In this document: positions 34,900 to 44,261 of the stretch, in pieces
Layout of the letters: the number at the start of each line of letters is the position of its first letter
Position numbering within the stretch: the first letter of the stretch is position 1
NCBI GenBank assembly: GCA_015064505.1
Contig: SVSB01000004.1
Location: forward strand, 19,710 to 83,709
Source: Oscillospiraceae bacterium
GTDB lineage: Bacteria; Bacillota; Clostridia; Oscillospirales; CAG-272
DNA length: 64,000 nucleotides
Reading direction: 5' to 3'
The notes under the pieces: model-generated
Database searches by the model: none
Seen by the model: only the letters and a program-made list of their open reading frames with translations
What the model was told of the DNA's origin: nothing
Program-made: the position numbers and the translations under genes

Positions 34900-36258
34900 A
34901 TGCTTAATACCAGAGACATACTTGAAACCATAAATATGATAAGGGAGGAGAACCTGGACGTAAGAACCGTTACGGCGGGAATCTCTCTCTTCGATTGCGT
35001 TGCGGATGATAACAAAAGGCTTTGCGACAAGATATACGATAAGATAACCAAAACGGCAGAGCATCTCGTTCCCGTTGCTTCTTCCATTGAGAAGGAGATC
35101 GGTATTCCGATAGTGAATAAGAGAATTTCCGTAACTCCCATATCCCTTGTGTGCGGTAACGCAACGCCCGACGATTGCGTTGAGATAGCCCGCACCCTTG
35201 ACCGCGCCGCCGCCACCGTTGGTGTAAACTTCATAGGCGGCTACGGTGCTCTCGTGCAGAAGGGAATGACCAAGGGCAGTGCCGCTCTTATTGATTCAAT
35301 TCCCGACGCTCTTGCAGAAACCAATATCGTTTGCTCCTCCGTAAACGTTGCCTCCACCAAGGCGGGCATCAATATGGATGCGGTTGCAAAGATGGGTCAA
35401 ATAATCAAGGCAACTGCGGAAAAGACCGCAGACAGAGATGCAATAGGATGCGCTAAGCTGGTGGTATTTGCAAACGTGCCCGAGGATAACCCCTTTATGG
35501 CAGGTGCATTCCACGGTATCGGTGAGTCGGATTGCGCCATCAACGTTGGCGTATCGGGTCCCGGCGTCGTTGCAAAGGCTATTGAGCGCGCAGGCAACGT
35601 AAGCTTCGGCGAGCTCAGCGACGTTATAAAGAAGACCGCCTTCAAGATAACCCGCGTTGGTCAGCTCGTAGCGTACGAGGCTTCCCGCAGACTTGGAATA
35701 CCTTACGGTATCGTTGATCTTTCTCTGGCACCCACTCCCGCTATCGGTGACAGCGTTGCTCACATTCTGGAGGCTATGGGCCTTGAGGTATGCGGCACTC
35801 ACGGAACCACTGCCGCGCTTATGATGCTTAACGACGCCGTTAAAAAAGGCGGCGTTATGGCTTCATCCCACGTTGGCGGACTTTCGGGCGCGTTTATTCC
35901 CGTTTCCGAGGATGCGGGTATGATCCACGCGGCGGAGATCGGCGAGCTTTCCATAGAAAAGCTGGAGGCAATGACCGCCGTTTGCTCCGTTGGCCTTGAT
36001 ATGATAGCAATTCCCGGTGATACCTCGGCAGAGACTATTTCCGCGCTTATTGCGGACGAGATCGCCATCGGCGTTGCCAATACAAAGACCACCGCAGTGC
36101 GCGTTATTCCCGCACCCGGAAAGAAGGTTGGAGATTCCGTTGAATTCGGCGGACTTCTCGGTTACGCACCCATTATGCCCTTGCGCACTCCCTCCTCTGC
36201 GGCGTTCATCGCCCGCGGCGGCCGTATCCCCGCGCCGATACATAGTCTTAAAAACTGA
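34900..36258 (+). CDS. UPF0210/PFL-family protein
   Basis: A 452-residue protein of the PFL-like family. [74 protein letters not shown] and [13 protein letters not shown] at the C-terminus are characteristic, and the length matches. It always travels with the UPF0237 ACT protein and has no settled biochemical activity. Confidence 0.93.
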   Translation: MLNTRDILETINMIREENLDVRTVTAGISLFDCVADDNKRLCDKIYDKITKTAEHLVPVASSIEKEIGIPIVNKRISVTPISLVCGNATPDDCVEIARTLDRAAATVGVNFIGGYGALVQKGMTKGSAALIDSIPDALAETNIVCSSVNVASTKAGINMDAVAKMGQIIKATAEKTADRDAIGCAKLVVFANVPEDNPFMAGAFHGIGESDCAINVGVSGPGVVAKAIERAGNVSFGELSDVIKKTAFKITRVGQLVAYEASRRLGIPYGIVDLSLAPTPAIGDSVAHILEAMGLEVCGTHGTTAALMMLNDAVKKGGVMASSHVGGLSGAFIPVSEDAGMIHAAEIGELSIEKLEAMTAVCSVGLDMIAIPGDTSAETISALIADEIAIGVANTKTTAVRVIPAPGKKVGDSVEFGGLLGYAPIMPLRTPSSAAFIARGGRIPAPIHSLKN

Positions 36259-36271
36259 AAGGAATACATAT

Positions 36272-37048
36272 ATGGCAAAGGAACTTATTTGTGTAAAGGG
36301 ACTTTCCAAGGAATTTGACTTAAGTGCGAAGCAAAGAAAGCTGAACAATACCACGGAAAAGGTAAAAATTGCGGTAAACGACGTAAGCTTTTCCGTTTAC
36401 GAGGGCGAGGTGTTCGGTCTGCTCGGCCCGAACGGGGCAGGAAAGACCACCACCCTCCGTATGCTCTCCACTCTTATAAAGCCCACCTCGGGCGATGCCC
36501 TTGTGGACGGTGCAAGTATCGTTACGGAGCCCGATAAGGTAAGGGCAAAGATCGGTTTTCTTACAAGCGAATTGAAGCTTGAGCAGTTTTTCACCCCCGA
36601 CTATCTCTTTGATTTCTTCAGCGAGCTGCACGGCGTTCCTTCCGACGTGGCAAAGGCCAGAAAAAAGGAGATGTTTTCCCGCTTCGGTATCGACGAGTTT
36701 GCGGCGATCAAGGTGGCAAATCTCTCAACGGGTATGAAGCAGAAGGCCTCGCTCGTTATCTCCCTCGTTCACGATCCCGACGTGGTGGTATTTGACGAGC
36801 CCACCAACGGACTTGATATTATCACCGCAAAGACGGTGACGGATTTTCTTCTGGATCTCAAGGCGGAGAAAAAGACCGTTATGATCTCCACCCACATATT
36901 CAGCCTTGTGGAAAAGCTGTGCGACAGAGTGGGCATTATCATAGACGGTAAAATGATAGCCTGCGATTCGCTTGCCGCCGTTTGCGGAGAGATGAATCTG
37001 GAGGATCGCTTCTTTGAGCTTTACAGAACGGTAAAGGGGGCGGAGTAA
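36272..37048 (+). CDS. natA: ABC transporter ATP-binding protein (NatA-like)
   Basis: A 258-residue ABC ATPase: Walker A in LLGPNGAGKTTTLRML, signature NLSTGMKQKASLVISL, Walker B VVVFDEPTNGLD and the switch histidine in ISTHIFSLVEKL. Its layout and the partner permease match NatAB sodium exporters, though other ABC-2 exporters look similar. The ATG at MAKELIC has AAAGGAATACAT upstream; the long upstream open frame is antisense-like noise over the previous gene. Its stop shares a base with the next ATG. Confidence 0.9.
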   Translation: MAKELICVKGLSKEFDLSAKQRKLNNTTEKVKIAVNDVSFSVYEGEVFGLLGPNGAGKTTTLRMLSTLIKPTSGDALVDGASIVTEPDKVRAKIGFLTSELKLEQFFTPDYLFDFFSELHGVPSDVAKARKKEMFSRFGIDEFAAIKVANLSTGMKQKASLVISLVHDPDVVVFDEPTNGLDIITAKTVTDFLLDLKAEKKTVMISTHIFSLVEKLCDRVGIIIDGKMIACDSLAAVCGEMNLEDRFFELYRTVKGAE

Positions 37049-38229
37049 TGAAAAACAACAAGATATGGGCGGTAATGCGCAAGGAGTTTGCCCGTTTCTT
37101 TGGTGACAGAAGGCTTGTGCTTACCACGATAGTTTTGCCCGGACTTATGATATACGCCCTCTATTCATTTATGGGAAGCGCAATGGGAAATATGTTCGGA
37201 ACCGAGGAGGACTATGCGGCAAGATGCTATGCGGTCAATATGCCCGCAAGCGCGGAGACTCTCCTTGAGGCGGGTCTCGGCACCGATATTGAGCATATAG
37301 GCGCGGATCAGACGGATGAATACAAGCAGCTGATTGCCGACGGAGAGGCGGATCTTGTGATAGTTTTCCCCGAAGGTGCGGAAAAGCTCTTTGACGGCAC
37401 TGCCGTTCCGTCCCTGAACGCTCCCTCCGTTTCGCTGTTTTATAATTCCGCAGAGGTGGATTCCTTTAACGCCTTTGACGGCGCGAACGCGGTGCTTCAG
37501 GGTTATGAGAGCTCCGTTACCAATCTTTTTGACGTAAACGTCGGTGAAGAGAAATACGATCTGGCAACGGACGAGGCGGCGGCGGGGCAGGTGTTCTCAA
37601 TGATGATGCCCATGCTGCTGATGATGTTTATGTTCACGGGCTGTATGTCGGTTGCGCCCGAATCCATTGCCGGTGAAAAAGAGCGCGGCACCATTGCCAC
37701 CTTGCTGATAACTCCCCTTAAGCGCTCTCATCTTGCTTTGGGAAAGATCTTCAGTCTTGGCGTTATTGCCATACTTTCCGGCGTTTCCAGCGCCGTTGGA
37801 ACCATACTGTCCCTTCCAAGGCTTATGAACTTTGAGGGAATGAACGTGGACGCAAGCGTATACGGCTTATCCGATTATCTTATGCTTGGCTGCGTTATTA
37901 TTTCCACCGTGCTACTGCTTGTGGCGCTTATATCCTGCGTATCCGCTTTTGCAAAGAGCGTGAAGGAGGCGTCCACGGCGCTCTCGCCCATAATGATAAT
38001 CAATATGCTTATCGGCGTTACCGCTATGCTCGGCGCCGCGCCTGCAAACGGAGTAATGTATTGCATTCCCCTTTACAACAGCGCCCAGTGCATGAACGCC
38101 ATCTTCTCCTTTGCGGCAAACCCCGTGCATATCGCGATTACCTGCGGAGTAAACCTCGCCGTAATGGGAATACTCGTGTTCCTGCTGACTAAGATGTTTG
38201 ATAACGAGAAGGTTATGTTCTCGGCTTGA
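37048..38229 (+). CDS. natB: ABC-2 type permease (NatB-like)
   Basis: A 393-residue membrane component. One N-terminal helix (TIVLPGLMIYALYSFMGSAM), a large extracytoplasmic loop (about 55-180) and five or six C-terminal helices with the ABC-2 signature ESIAGEKERGTIATLLITPL are visible. It is coupled to the ATPase by TAATG overlap and ends at a strong terminator. The substrate (sodium or an antibiotic-like compound) is inferred only from similarity of layout. Confidence 0.88.
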   Translation: MKNNKIWAVMRKEFARFFGDRRLVLTTIVLPGLMIYALYSFMGSAMGNMFGTEEDYAARCYAVNMPASAETLLEAGLGTDIEHIGADQTDEYKQLIADGEADLVIVFPEGAEKLFDGTAVPSLNAPSVSLFYNSAEVDSFNAFDGANAVLQGYESSVTNLFDVNVGEEKYDLATDEAAAGQVFSMMMPMLLMMFMFTGCMSVAPESIAGEKERGTIATLLITPLKRSHLALGKIFSLGVIAILSGVSSAVGTILSLPRLMNFEGMNVDASVYGLSDYLMLGCVIISTVLLLVALISCVSAFAKSVKEASTALSPIMIINMLIGVTAMLGAAPANGVMYCIPLYNSAQCMNAIFSFAANPVHIAITCGVNLAVMGILVFLLTKMFDNEKVMFSA

Positions 38230-38236
38230 TGTTAAT

Positions 38237-38269
38237 AAAAAATCTCTGCGAATTTCGCAGAGATTTTTT
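38237..38269. terminator. Bidirectional terminator between NatAB and the AraC gene
   Basis: 16-nt arms AAAAAATCTCTGCGAA/TTCGCAGAGATTTTTT around a single T. It serves the ABC operon on the + strand and the AraC-type gene on the - strand, whose stop codon lies 2 nt away. Confidence 0.92.
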
Positions 38270-38270
38270 A

Positions 38271-39122
38271 CTATAGGTGAAACGGGGCTGTTCCTTGAGT
38301 TGACATTCTGTATTGGCGCGGAGTAACACCGAATTTGCGTTTGAAAAGAACGATGAAATGAGAGCAATCGGAGAATCCTGCGTGCAGGCAGGCGCTCATG
38401 ACAGATTCACCGTTTTCGAGAAGCTTTGCGGCGGCTGCAAGCTTATGGGATCTCAAAAGTGCGTGGGGTGAAAGGTGTAAGTGCTTTTGAAAAAGCCGAT
38501 TTAGTGTGGAAGGGCTTGTGTAATGTCTTTCGCAGAGATGTTTGACATTTCGGATATCGGTGCAGTTTTCATTTATATCATTTAAGATCTGTTGGAAAAG
38601 CGGAGAAGGGGCACTGCGGTATTCCGATGTGATTGCAGTATCACGCAGAGTACAAACAGCTTGCAGGATCAGTGAAGACAGATAGAGTGTGTCATTCGTT
38701 TCCAAAGTCTTTTCAATTTCGGAAAGCAGGAAACACAGCTTGCTTAAATGCTTTGCGTCCGGTTGAATGTAAGGTGTGGAAAGATTGCGGAGTGCCTCTG
38801 CGATAGGGGAGCTTTCGGGGATATCCAACCAAAGGCAGTAGTTTTCTTGCTCTATCGGATAACTTACAACGCGCATATGCAGATCTTTGGTCGCTGTAAG
38901 GATAACATCCCCTTTTTTTAAGGAATATAGGTGACCGTTGACCAAAAAAGAACCCTCATCGGACAGATGAAGATAGATCTCCCAATACGGATGCAAATGT
39001 AACGGGTCGTTCTTTTTGCTATCGGGATAAACGATCGTGCGGTTATGCATCAGAGCAAAGCGTGTGCAGGATACGGCATCGGGTAGAGAATGGATCTCCG
39101 GTATATTTATCGGTTCGTACAT
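38271..39122 (-). CDS. AraC-family transcriptional regulator
   Basis: A 283-residue regulator. An N-terminal cupin-like sensing domain (LHLHPYWEIYLHLSDEGSF, LYSLKKGDVILT) is joined to a C-terminal double HTH (NVKHLCERHYTSPSTLNRLF and SACLHAGFSDCSHFIVLFKR, ending KFGVTPRQYR). The ATG at MYEPINI has AGAGG 7 nt upstream and is preferred over an earlier ATG. It diverges from the transporter and alpha-galactosidase genes, so control of that cluster by a sugar is likely. Confidence 0.9.
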   Translation of the reverse strand: MYEPINIPEIHSLPDAVSCTRFALMHNRTIVYPDSKKNDPLHLHPYWEIYLHLSDEGSFLVNGHLYSLKKGDVILTATKDLHMRVVSYPIEQENYCLWLDIPESSPIAEALRNLSTPYIQPDAKHLSKLCFLLSEIEKTLETNDTLYLSSLILQAVCTLRDTAITSEYRSAPSPLFQQILNDINENCTDIRNVKHLCERHYTSPSTLNRLFQKHLHLSPHALLRSHKLAAAAKLLENGESVMSACLHAGFSDCSHFIVLFKRKFGVTPRQYRMSTQGTAPFHL

Positions 39123-39177
39123 AACAGCCTCTATTGACATAAAAATCATATTTTATGGGATGAAACTCATAGAAATA

Positions 39178-39204
39178 TTGTTTTTATTTTGTTATGATTA
39201 TATT
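39178..39204 (+). promoter_or_regulatory. Candidate promoter for the EamA/alpha-galactosidase genes
   Basis: TTGTTT, 15-nt spacer and TATATT (39199-39204). The spacing is short, as in activator-dependent promoters, and the AT-rich divergent region is where an AraC protein would bind. The leader to the next ATG would be only about 28 nt and no ribosome site is visible. Confidence 0.35.
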
Positions 39205-39238
39205 GTAAACTAATCGGATTGTCAATACGGTGTTTTAT

Positions 39239-40117
39239 ATGAATCATTATATTTTGCTTTGTCTTTCATTACTTGCTTGCCTTGCGGGCGGCGTGTTCCG
39301 AAAAATATATACTCTTCACACAAGCGGGAATATGGCATCTATATTCCTCTTCAATGCCGTCTCCTCAATTGTTTCGGCGGGCGTATTGCTGTTATGGGGT
39401 GTTTCCGTGCCCTCTGCGTTCACAATATGGCTCGGTATTTTGTTCGGCGTAGTTACGGCATTGCAGTCGCTTGCGTTTCTTTGGGCGTTGCAGATAGGCC
39501 CGATGTCCTATACTTCCGTTATCGGCTCATTTTCCACGTTGGTCACGGCGGTTTCGGGTGTGCTTTTCTTTGATGAAGGCATAACTGTTTTGCAGACGGT
39601 GGGAATTGCAATTATGCTTTGCAGCTTTGTATTTGCCGCAGAGAAGGATAAGGACAAGAAGAAATCCTCATTCCTTTGGTTGCTGCTTTGCACGGTAAAT
39701 TTCCTTTCCATTGGTTGTATAGGCATTATGCAAAAGGTGCATCAATCCTCCCCCTACCGTGCAGAGCTGAACTCGTTTTTAGTTATTGCATTTGTTGTGG
39801 CGGGCTTACTTTCGCTTTTTCTTGCTCTGCTGTTTTTCAAAAGCACCGCGGGGGAAAAGAAAAACAAGAGTTCCCTTGTGCTTTTGCTGCTTTGTATGCT
39901 CGCCGCAGGCGTGGGAGCTGCATTTAATAACAAATTCAATCTGTATCTTTCGGGAGTGATCGACAGCGCAGTTTTCTTTCCCGTTGTCAACGGCGGCGGA
40001 CTGATTTTATCCACCCTTGCCGCAGTTGTGTTCTTTAAAGAACGCCTTGCGAAAAAGCAGTGGATAGGCATGGTACTGGGGATTGTTGCGGTGCTTATGC
40101 TTTGCACTCCGACTTAA
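39239..40117 (+). CDS. EamA/DMT-family membrane transporter
   Basis: A 292-residue protein with about ten predicted helices in two halves (ILLCLSLLACLAGGVFRKIY at the start, GMVLGIVAVLMLCTP at the end). The EamA-like PMSYTSVIGSFSTLVTAVSG and a lysine-rich central loop (KDKDKKKSS) are visible. It lies between the AraC regulator and the GH36 gene, which suggests transport linked to the same substrate, although DMT proteins are not classic sugar importers. GTG at 39230 is an alternative start. Confidence 0.78.
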   Translation: MNHYILLCLSLLACLAGGVFRKIYTLHTSGNMASIFLFNAVSSIVSAGVLLLWGVSVPSAFTIWLGILFGVVTALQSLAFLWALQIGPMSYTSVIGSFSTLVTAVSGVLFFDEGITVLQTVGIAIMLCSFVFAAEKDKDKKKSSFLWLLLCTVNFLSIGCIGIMQKVHQSSPYRAELNSFLVIAFVVAGLLSLFLALLFFKSTAGEKKNKSSLVLLLLCMLAAGVGAAFNNKFNLYLSGVIDSAVFFPVVNGGGLILSTLAAVVFFKERLAKKQWIGMVLGIVAVLMLCTPT

Positions 40118-40152
40118 TCATCCAAAAAATAATAACATATATACGAGGAGGA

Positions 40153-42141
40153 ATGAACGTGTTAAACAATCTTAAATCTCAAAAAAGAATCTCTTTTCTG
40201 CTTGACGGAAAGCCTTTTGATGCCGCTGAGCCTACCGTTACGGTAAGCGAGAACGGAAATACCGTTACTACCGTCTACGAATTTATGGGTGGGCTGAAGC
40301 TCACGAACGTTTTTACATCCTACCCCGAGCATAATGCCTGCGACTGGGTAAACTTCTGGGAGAATACCGGAAGCGAGCCCACCGAAATTATCACCGAGCT
40401 TTGGGATTCGGCGTTTTCTCTGCCTTTTTCTCCCTGCGCGCCCAAGACTACGGGCAGGGCATACCTTCCGGAGTCGGAAAACGTTATCAAGGTATGGGTT
40501 CCGCGCGGTTCGGAATGGTCGGGCGACGAGTTTTATTGTGACATTGACCGCATATTCGGAAATCACTACCCAAATTGGCTTGAATACGTTGGCACGGTTA
40601 AGAGATACTCTGCAACCGCAGGTCGCTCCGCACAAGGAGCGTATGCCCCGTTTTTTAACATCAAGCATGGAGGAAAGGACGAAGGATATATCGTTGCCGT
40701 GGGCTGGACCGGGCAGTGGAATGCCACGGTCACCCGCACCGAAGACGGTGTATTCTTCCAGAGCAAGCTTGAGGATACTGCGTTTAGTTTGCTCCCCGGT
40801 GAAAGCTTCCGCACTTCTTCTGTGACGGTTATGGGATATAACGGCTCTTTCGCCGACGGTCAGAATCGCTTCAGACAGTTGGTCAAGGACGTTTACTCTC
40901 CCGTTGGTAAGGGAGAGGTTCCTACAGAGCTGCCGTTTTGCGCAGGTCTTTGGGGCGGCATGAGCACCGCAGGTTGTCTTGAACGTATCGAAAAAGTGGA
41001 AAAAGCAAAGCTTCCCTTTAACTGCTACTGGATGGATGCAGGTTGGTACGGCGCGGGTGAGCAGGTATCGCCCGATGAGTTTGAGGGCGACTGGGGACAG
41101 CATACGGGCAACTGGGAGGTAAACGCATTCCGCCATCCCGACGGGCTTGCCGACGTTGTTTCTGCGATCGATAATACCGATAAGCGCTTTCTTCTCTGGG
41201 TGGAGCCTGAGCGCGTAAGAAGAATTGCACCGATCGTCGCCGAGCACCCCGAATATTTTATCTTTCCGAACGATGAAAAAAATCCCAATCTGCTTTTGAA
41301 TTTGGGAGACGACTCTGCTTGGCAGTATTGCTTTGACGTGCTTTCCGGGCTTATAGAACGCTTGCATCTTGCGGTCTACCGCCAGGATTTCAATTTCGGA
41401 CCCCTTGATTACTGGCGCAAAAATGATACCGAGGGAAGGATAGGAATCAGCGAGATCAAGCATATCAACGGCTTATACCGACTCTGGGATGCACTGCGTG
41501 AAAAATTCCCGCATTTGCTGATAGACAACTGTGCTTCGGGCGGCAGACGTATAGATATTGAAACGCTGAGGCGCTCCGTTCCTCTTTGGAGAAGCGACGT
41601 ACAGTGTCCAGCAAATCCTACACCCGAAGCAACTCAGGCGCACGCGCTTGCCTACGGCTCGTGGATGCCGTATTCGGGAACCGGTACGGGCAGAATCTGG
41701 TTTGATACATACCGTTTCAGAAGCGCGTACGCTCCGGCGCTTACGACTAACTTTACCTTCTCGGAAAAAAATGCCTTTGGCGACGACCCCGAGGCTATGC
41801 GTTGGCTTAGTTGTATGTGCGCTGAGTATGTAAAAGTGAGACCGTATCTTACAAAGGACATCTATCCCCTTACCAAGGCGAGTCCGGCAAGCGATATATG
41901 GAGCGCGGTGCAGTACCACGATCCCGAGACCGATTCCGGCATTGTGCTTGTTTTCAGACGCGAAAACGCGCCGTATACCGAGTGCTGCTTTAACCTTTTC
42001 GGACTTACCGAGGAAAAAACTTATACATTTACCGAGGTAGATGGAGAAACGTATCCATTTGACGGAGCTTCGTTGATGAAAAAAGGTATTACCGTACGTA
42101 TAGAAAAGAGAAGGGAATCTAAACTCTACCTATATAAATAA
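40153..42141 (+). CDS. GH36-type alpha-galactosidase (clan GH-D)
   Basis: A 662-residue cytoplasmic glycosidase with no signal peptide. The barrel shows CYWMDAGWYGAGEQ, FLLWVEPERVRRIAP, the nucleophile Asp412 in VYRQDFNFGP and the acid/base Asp482 in PLWRSDVQCPANP; IDNCASGGRRIDIETLRRS lies between them. A beta-sandwich precedes and follows the barrel. It hydrolyses alpha-galactosides such as melibiose or raffinose-type sugars; the exact substrate is not readable. AGGAGG precedes the ATG. A terminator follows. Confidence 0.88.
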   Translation: MNVLNNLKSQKRISFLLDGKPFDAAEPTVTVSENGNTVTTVYEFMGGLKLTNVFTSYPEHNACDWVNFWENTGSEPTEIITELWDSAFSLPFSPCAPKTTGRAYLPESENVIKVWVPRGSEWSGDEFYCDIDRIFGNHYPNWLEYVGTVKRYSATAGRSAQGAYAPFFNIKHGGKDEGYIVAVGWTGQWNATVTRTEDGVFFQSKLEDTAFSLLPGESFRTSSVTVMGYNGSFADGQNRFRQLVKDVYSPVGKGEVPTELPFCAGLWGGMSTAGCLERIEKVEKAKLPFNCYWMDAGWYGAGEQVSPDEFEGDWGQHTGNWEVNAFRHPDGLADVVSAIDNTDKRFLLWVEPERVRRIAPIVAEHPEYFIFPNDEKNPNLLLNLGDDSAWQYCFDVLSGLIERLHLAVYRQDFNFGPLDYWRKNDTEGRIGISEIKHINGLYRLWDALREKFPHLLIDNCASGGRRIDIETLRRSVPLWRSDVQCPANPTPEATQAHALAYGSWMPYSGTGTGRIWFDTYRFRSAYAPALTTNFTFSEKNAFGDDPEAMRWLSCMCAEYVKVRPYLTKDIYPLTKASPASDIWSAVQYHDPETDSGIVLVFRRENAPYTECCFNLFGLTEEKTYTFTEVDGETYPFDGASLMKKGITVRIEKRRESKLYLYK

Positions 42142-42180
42142 AGCGGTATTAAGAAAAAACGATAATAAGAAGATAATGGT

Positions 42181-42221
42181 AAAAAACGCAATTCCCGATA
42201 TGATCGGGAGTTGCGTTTTTT
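42181..42221 (+). terminator. Terminator after the alpha-galactosidase gene
   Basis: 19-nt arms (AAAAAACGCAATTCCCGAT with ATCGGGAGTTGCGTTTTTT) around ATG, with one G-T pair, ending in a T-run. It insulates the particle module downstream. Confidence 0.92.
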
Positions 42222-42252
42222 TGTTGCAAAAAAATTCAAAAAAATTTTAAAC

Positions 42253-42292
42253 TTGTACGTTTTGTACGGAAATTTGGGTTTATAGTTATAAT
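42253..42292 (+). promoter_or_regulatory. Candidate promoter and direct-repeat operator of the particle module
   Basis: TTGTACG occurs twice (42253-42259 and 42262-42268), 9 nt apart, then 18 nt later TATAAT (42287-42292). Reading the second copy as the -35 box gives a 19-nt spacer, longer than optimal. A repressor or activator binding the doubled heptamer is a reasonable guess. Confidence 0.45.
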
Positions 42293-42321
42293 GCGGTCGG
42301 AAAAGATCAAGGAAATGAGGG

Positions 42322-42684
42322 ATGAAAATATCGGCAAAAAACAGTGAGAAAAAGGAGGAGACGGCAGGCGGAAAGCCGAAGCGAAAGCGCAAGACCAAGG
42401 AGGAAAGGGAGCGGGAGCAGCTGCGGAAGATATGGACGCGCTCCGATGCACTCCGAGGGCTTAAGCAGGTGGTAAGCGTTTCCATTGAGGCGGCGCGGCA
42501 GGAGGTCACCGACGAGGATGGGGAAGTGAGTGAGGTGAAGTTCAATCCCAGTGCCGCCAATGCCGCCACGAAGGCTATCGAAGCCGCCAACCGCCTTTGC
42601 GGTTACGATGGCGAGCCCGAAGACAAAGAGGATGACGACGAGATAGTTATCTGCTTTGAGGAAGGAAAAGAGCTGGCAAGGTGA
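42322..42684 (+). CDS. Terminase small subunit-like protein
   Basis: A 120-residue protein with a very basic N-terminus (KPKRKRKTKEERERE), a helical centre (IWTRSDALRGLKQVV, NAATKAIEAANRLCGYDG) and an acidic C-terminus. Size, charge pattern and position directly before terL, overlapping it by 4 nt, support the small terminase role of recognising packaging DNA. The sequence alone is not diagnostic. GATCAAGGAAATGAGGG precedes the ATG. Confidence 0.6.
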   Translation: MKISAKNSEKKEETAGGKPKRKRKTKEEREREQLRKIWTRSDALRGLKQVVSVSIEAARQEVTDEDGEVSEVKFNPSAANAATKAIEAANRLCGYDGEPEDKEDDDEIVICFEEGKELAR

Positions 42685-43988
42685 AGCTGACCCTGCCGCG
42701 ACCCTTCGGGGCCCAGAGAAAATTCCTTGAGGCGGACACCCGTTACGTTGCTTACGGCGGCTCACGCGGCGGCGGCAAGAGCTTTGCCGTAAGGATGAAA
42801 GCCATCCTCCTTTCAATGAACTATCCCGGAATCAGAGTGCTTATCGTCCGACGTACCTACCCCGAGGTATATGAAAATCACATAAAGGAGCTGACGGTGC
42901 AGACGGCAGGAGCGGCAGTCTACCGTGACTCGGATAAGAGTCTTACCTTTAAGAACGGCTCGCGCATCAAATTCGGCTACTGCGCCTGTGACTCCGATCT
43001 TACCCAATATCAGGGCGTGGAGTACGACGTGATATTCATGGACGAGGCGACCCAATTTACGGAATATCAATTCCGCTTCATTGCCGCATCACTTCGCGGC
43101 GCAAATTCTTTCCCAAAGAGGTTTTATCTGACCTGCAATCCCGGCGGTGTGGGGCACGGCTGGGTGAAGCGTTTATTCGTTGACCGCCGCTATAAGAAGG
43201 GGGAGGACCCCGGGGACTATACCTTTATCCGCGCGGGAGTGCGGGATAATCTGCCCTTGCTATCCACCGACCGTGCATATCTCGGCGCTCTGGAAAACCT
43301 GCCCGATGATCTGCGTCGTGCGTGGCTTGACGGGGACTGGGATGTGTTTGCTGGGCAGTACTTCCCGGAATTCTCAAGAGAGAAGCACACCGTTGAACCC
43401 TTTGTTATTCCCGAAAATTGGCGCAGGTACCGCGCCTTTGACTACGGACTTGATATGCTTGCCGTCCTTTGGGCGGCTGTGGACGAGGAGGGAACGGTCT
43501 ATATTTACCGCGAGCTTTGCGCTCCCGAGCTTATAGTAAGCGAGGCGGCGGCAGAGATACGGCGACTATCCGAGGGGGAGCGCTTCTGCGGCACCGCCGC
43601 ACCGCCCGATATGTGGAACAGACAAAAGGACACGGGTAAATCCATGGCGGAGATTTTCCGCGAAAACGGTCTTCTTTTGACCCGTGCCGATAACGACCGC
43701 ATTCAGGGATGGATGCAGATAAAGGAGCTTCTTGCAAAGGAGGATGGTGTGCGTATCTTTACCACCTGCACCGAGCTGATACGCTGTCTTCCTGCTCTTC
43801 TTCGTGATAGCAAGGACCCCTGCGACGCTTCCGTAACGCCCCACGAGATCACCCATATTTGCGACGCCTTCCGCTATCTTGCCATGCTCCGCACCCGTAA
43901 GACGGATACGGTGCGCAAGATGAGCTGGGAAGAGGAGCACAGAAAAAAGACCATCGAAAGATGCAGACGCGGCGCCATGCGCCGTTAG
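42681..43988 (+). CDS. terL: Phage terminase large subunit
   Basis: A 435-residue packaging motor. Walker A in YGGSRGGGKSFAVRMK (residues 26-34), Walker B YDVIFMDEATQF, coupling motif FYLTCNPGGVGHGW and an RNase H-like nuclease domain starting RAFDYGLDMLAVLWAAVDEE. The GTG start overlaps the previous stop codon. It looks intact across both domains. Confidence 0.93.
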   Translation: MKLTLPRPFGAQRKFLEADTRYVAYGGSRGGGKSFAVRMKAILLSMNYPGIRVLIVRRTYPEVYENHIKELTVQTAGAAVYRDSDKSLTFKNGSRIKFGYCACDSDLTQYQGVEYDVIFMDEATQFTEYQFRFIAASLRGANSFPKRFYLTCNPGGVGHGWVKRLFVDRRYKKGEDPGDYTFIRAGVRDNLPLLSTDRAYLGALENLPDDLRRAWLDGDWDVFAGQYFPEFSREKHTVEPFVIPENWRRYRAFDYGLDMLAVLWAAVDEEGTVYIYRELCAPELIVSEAAAEIRRLSEGERFCGTAAPPDMWNRQKDTGKSMAEIFRENGLLLTRADNDRIQGWMQIKELLAKEDGVRIFTTCTELIRCLPALLRDSKDPCDASVTPHEITHICDAFRYLAMLRTRKTDTVRKMSWEEEHRKKTIERCRRGAMRR

Positions 43989-44013
43989 AGTGACGGAGAT
44001 ATGCGTCACTCTA
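43986..44013 (+). other. Perfect hairpin after terL
   Basis: Arms TAGAGTGACG/CGTCACTCTA (43986-43995 and 44004-44013) with an 8-nt loop span the terL stop codon. The ribosome site of the next gene follows directly. There is no T-run, so this is more likely an mRNA-level element than a terminator. Confidence 0.6.
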
Positions 44014-44024
44014 CAGGAGGAAAA

Positions 44025-44261
44025 ATGAAAAGCTACGTAACAAAAAAGACGAGGCGCATATGCAGTGTTCCCGGCTGCGGCGCCAAGGAGAGCTATCTGC
44101 TCTCCAAGTCAAAGGATCTTACGGGAAGTGTATTTCTCTGCAAGGACTGCCTGGAGGCGGCATCCGCCCTTCACGGTGCGCTGAAGAGCGATGCAAAAAA
44201 GTCAGGTAAAAAAGCCGCAACCGAAGACGGAGGAAACGTCAATGAAAAAGCAGGCGGCTGA
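44025..44261 (+). CDS. Small zinc-finger-like protein in the particle module
   Basis: A 78-residue protein with four cysteines arranged CSVPGCG and FLCKDC, typical of a small zinc ribbon, and a lysine-rich C-terminal half (KSDAKKSGKKA). CAGGAGGAAAA gives a strong start. It overlaps the portal gene by 20 nt. An HNH nuclease is often found near terL, but no HNH residues are seen here. A DNA- or RNA-binding role is a guess. Confidence 0.65.
   Translation: MKSYVTKKTRRICSVPGCGAKESYLLSKSKDLTGSVFLCKDCLEAASALHGALKSDAKKSGKKAATEDGGNVNEKAGG

Noticed and set aside
43986-44013. Hairpin after terL as a transcription terminator
   Set aside because: No T-run follows and genes continue directly downstream on the same strand.
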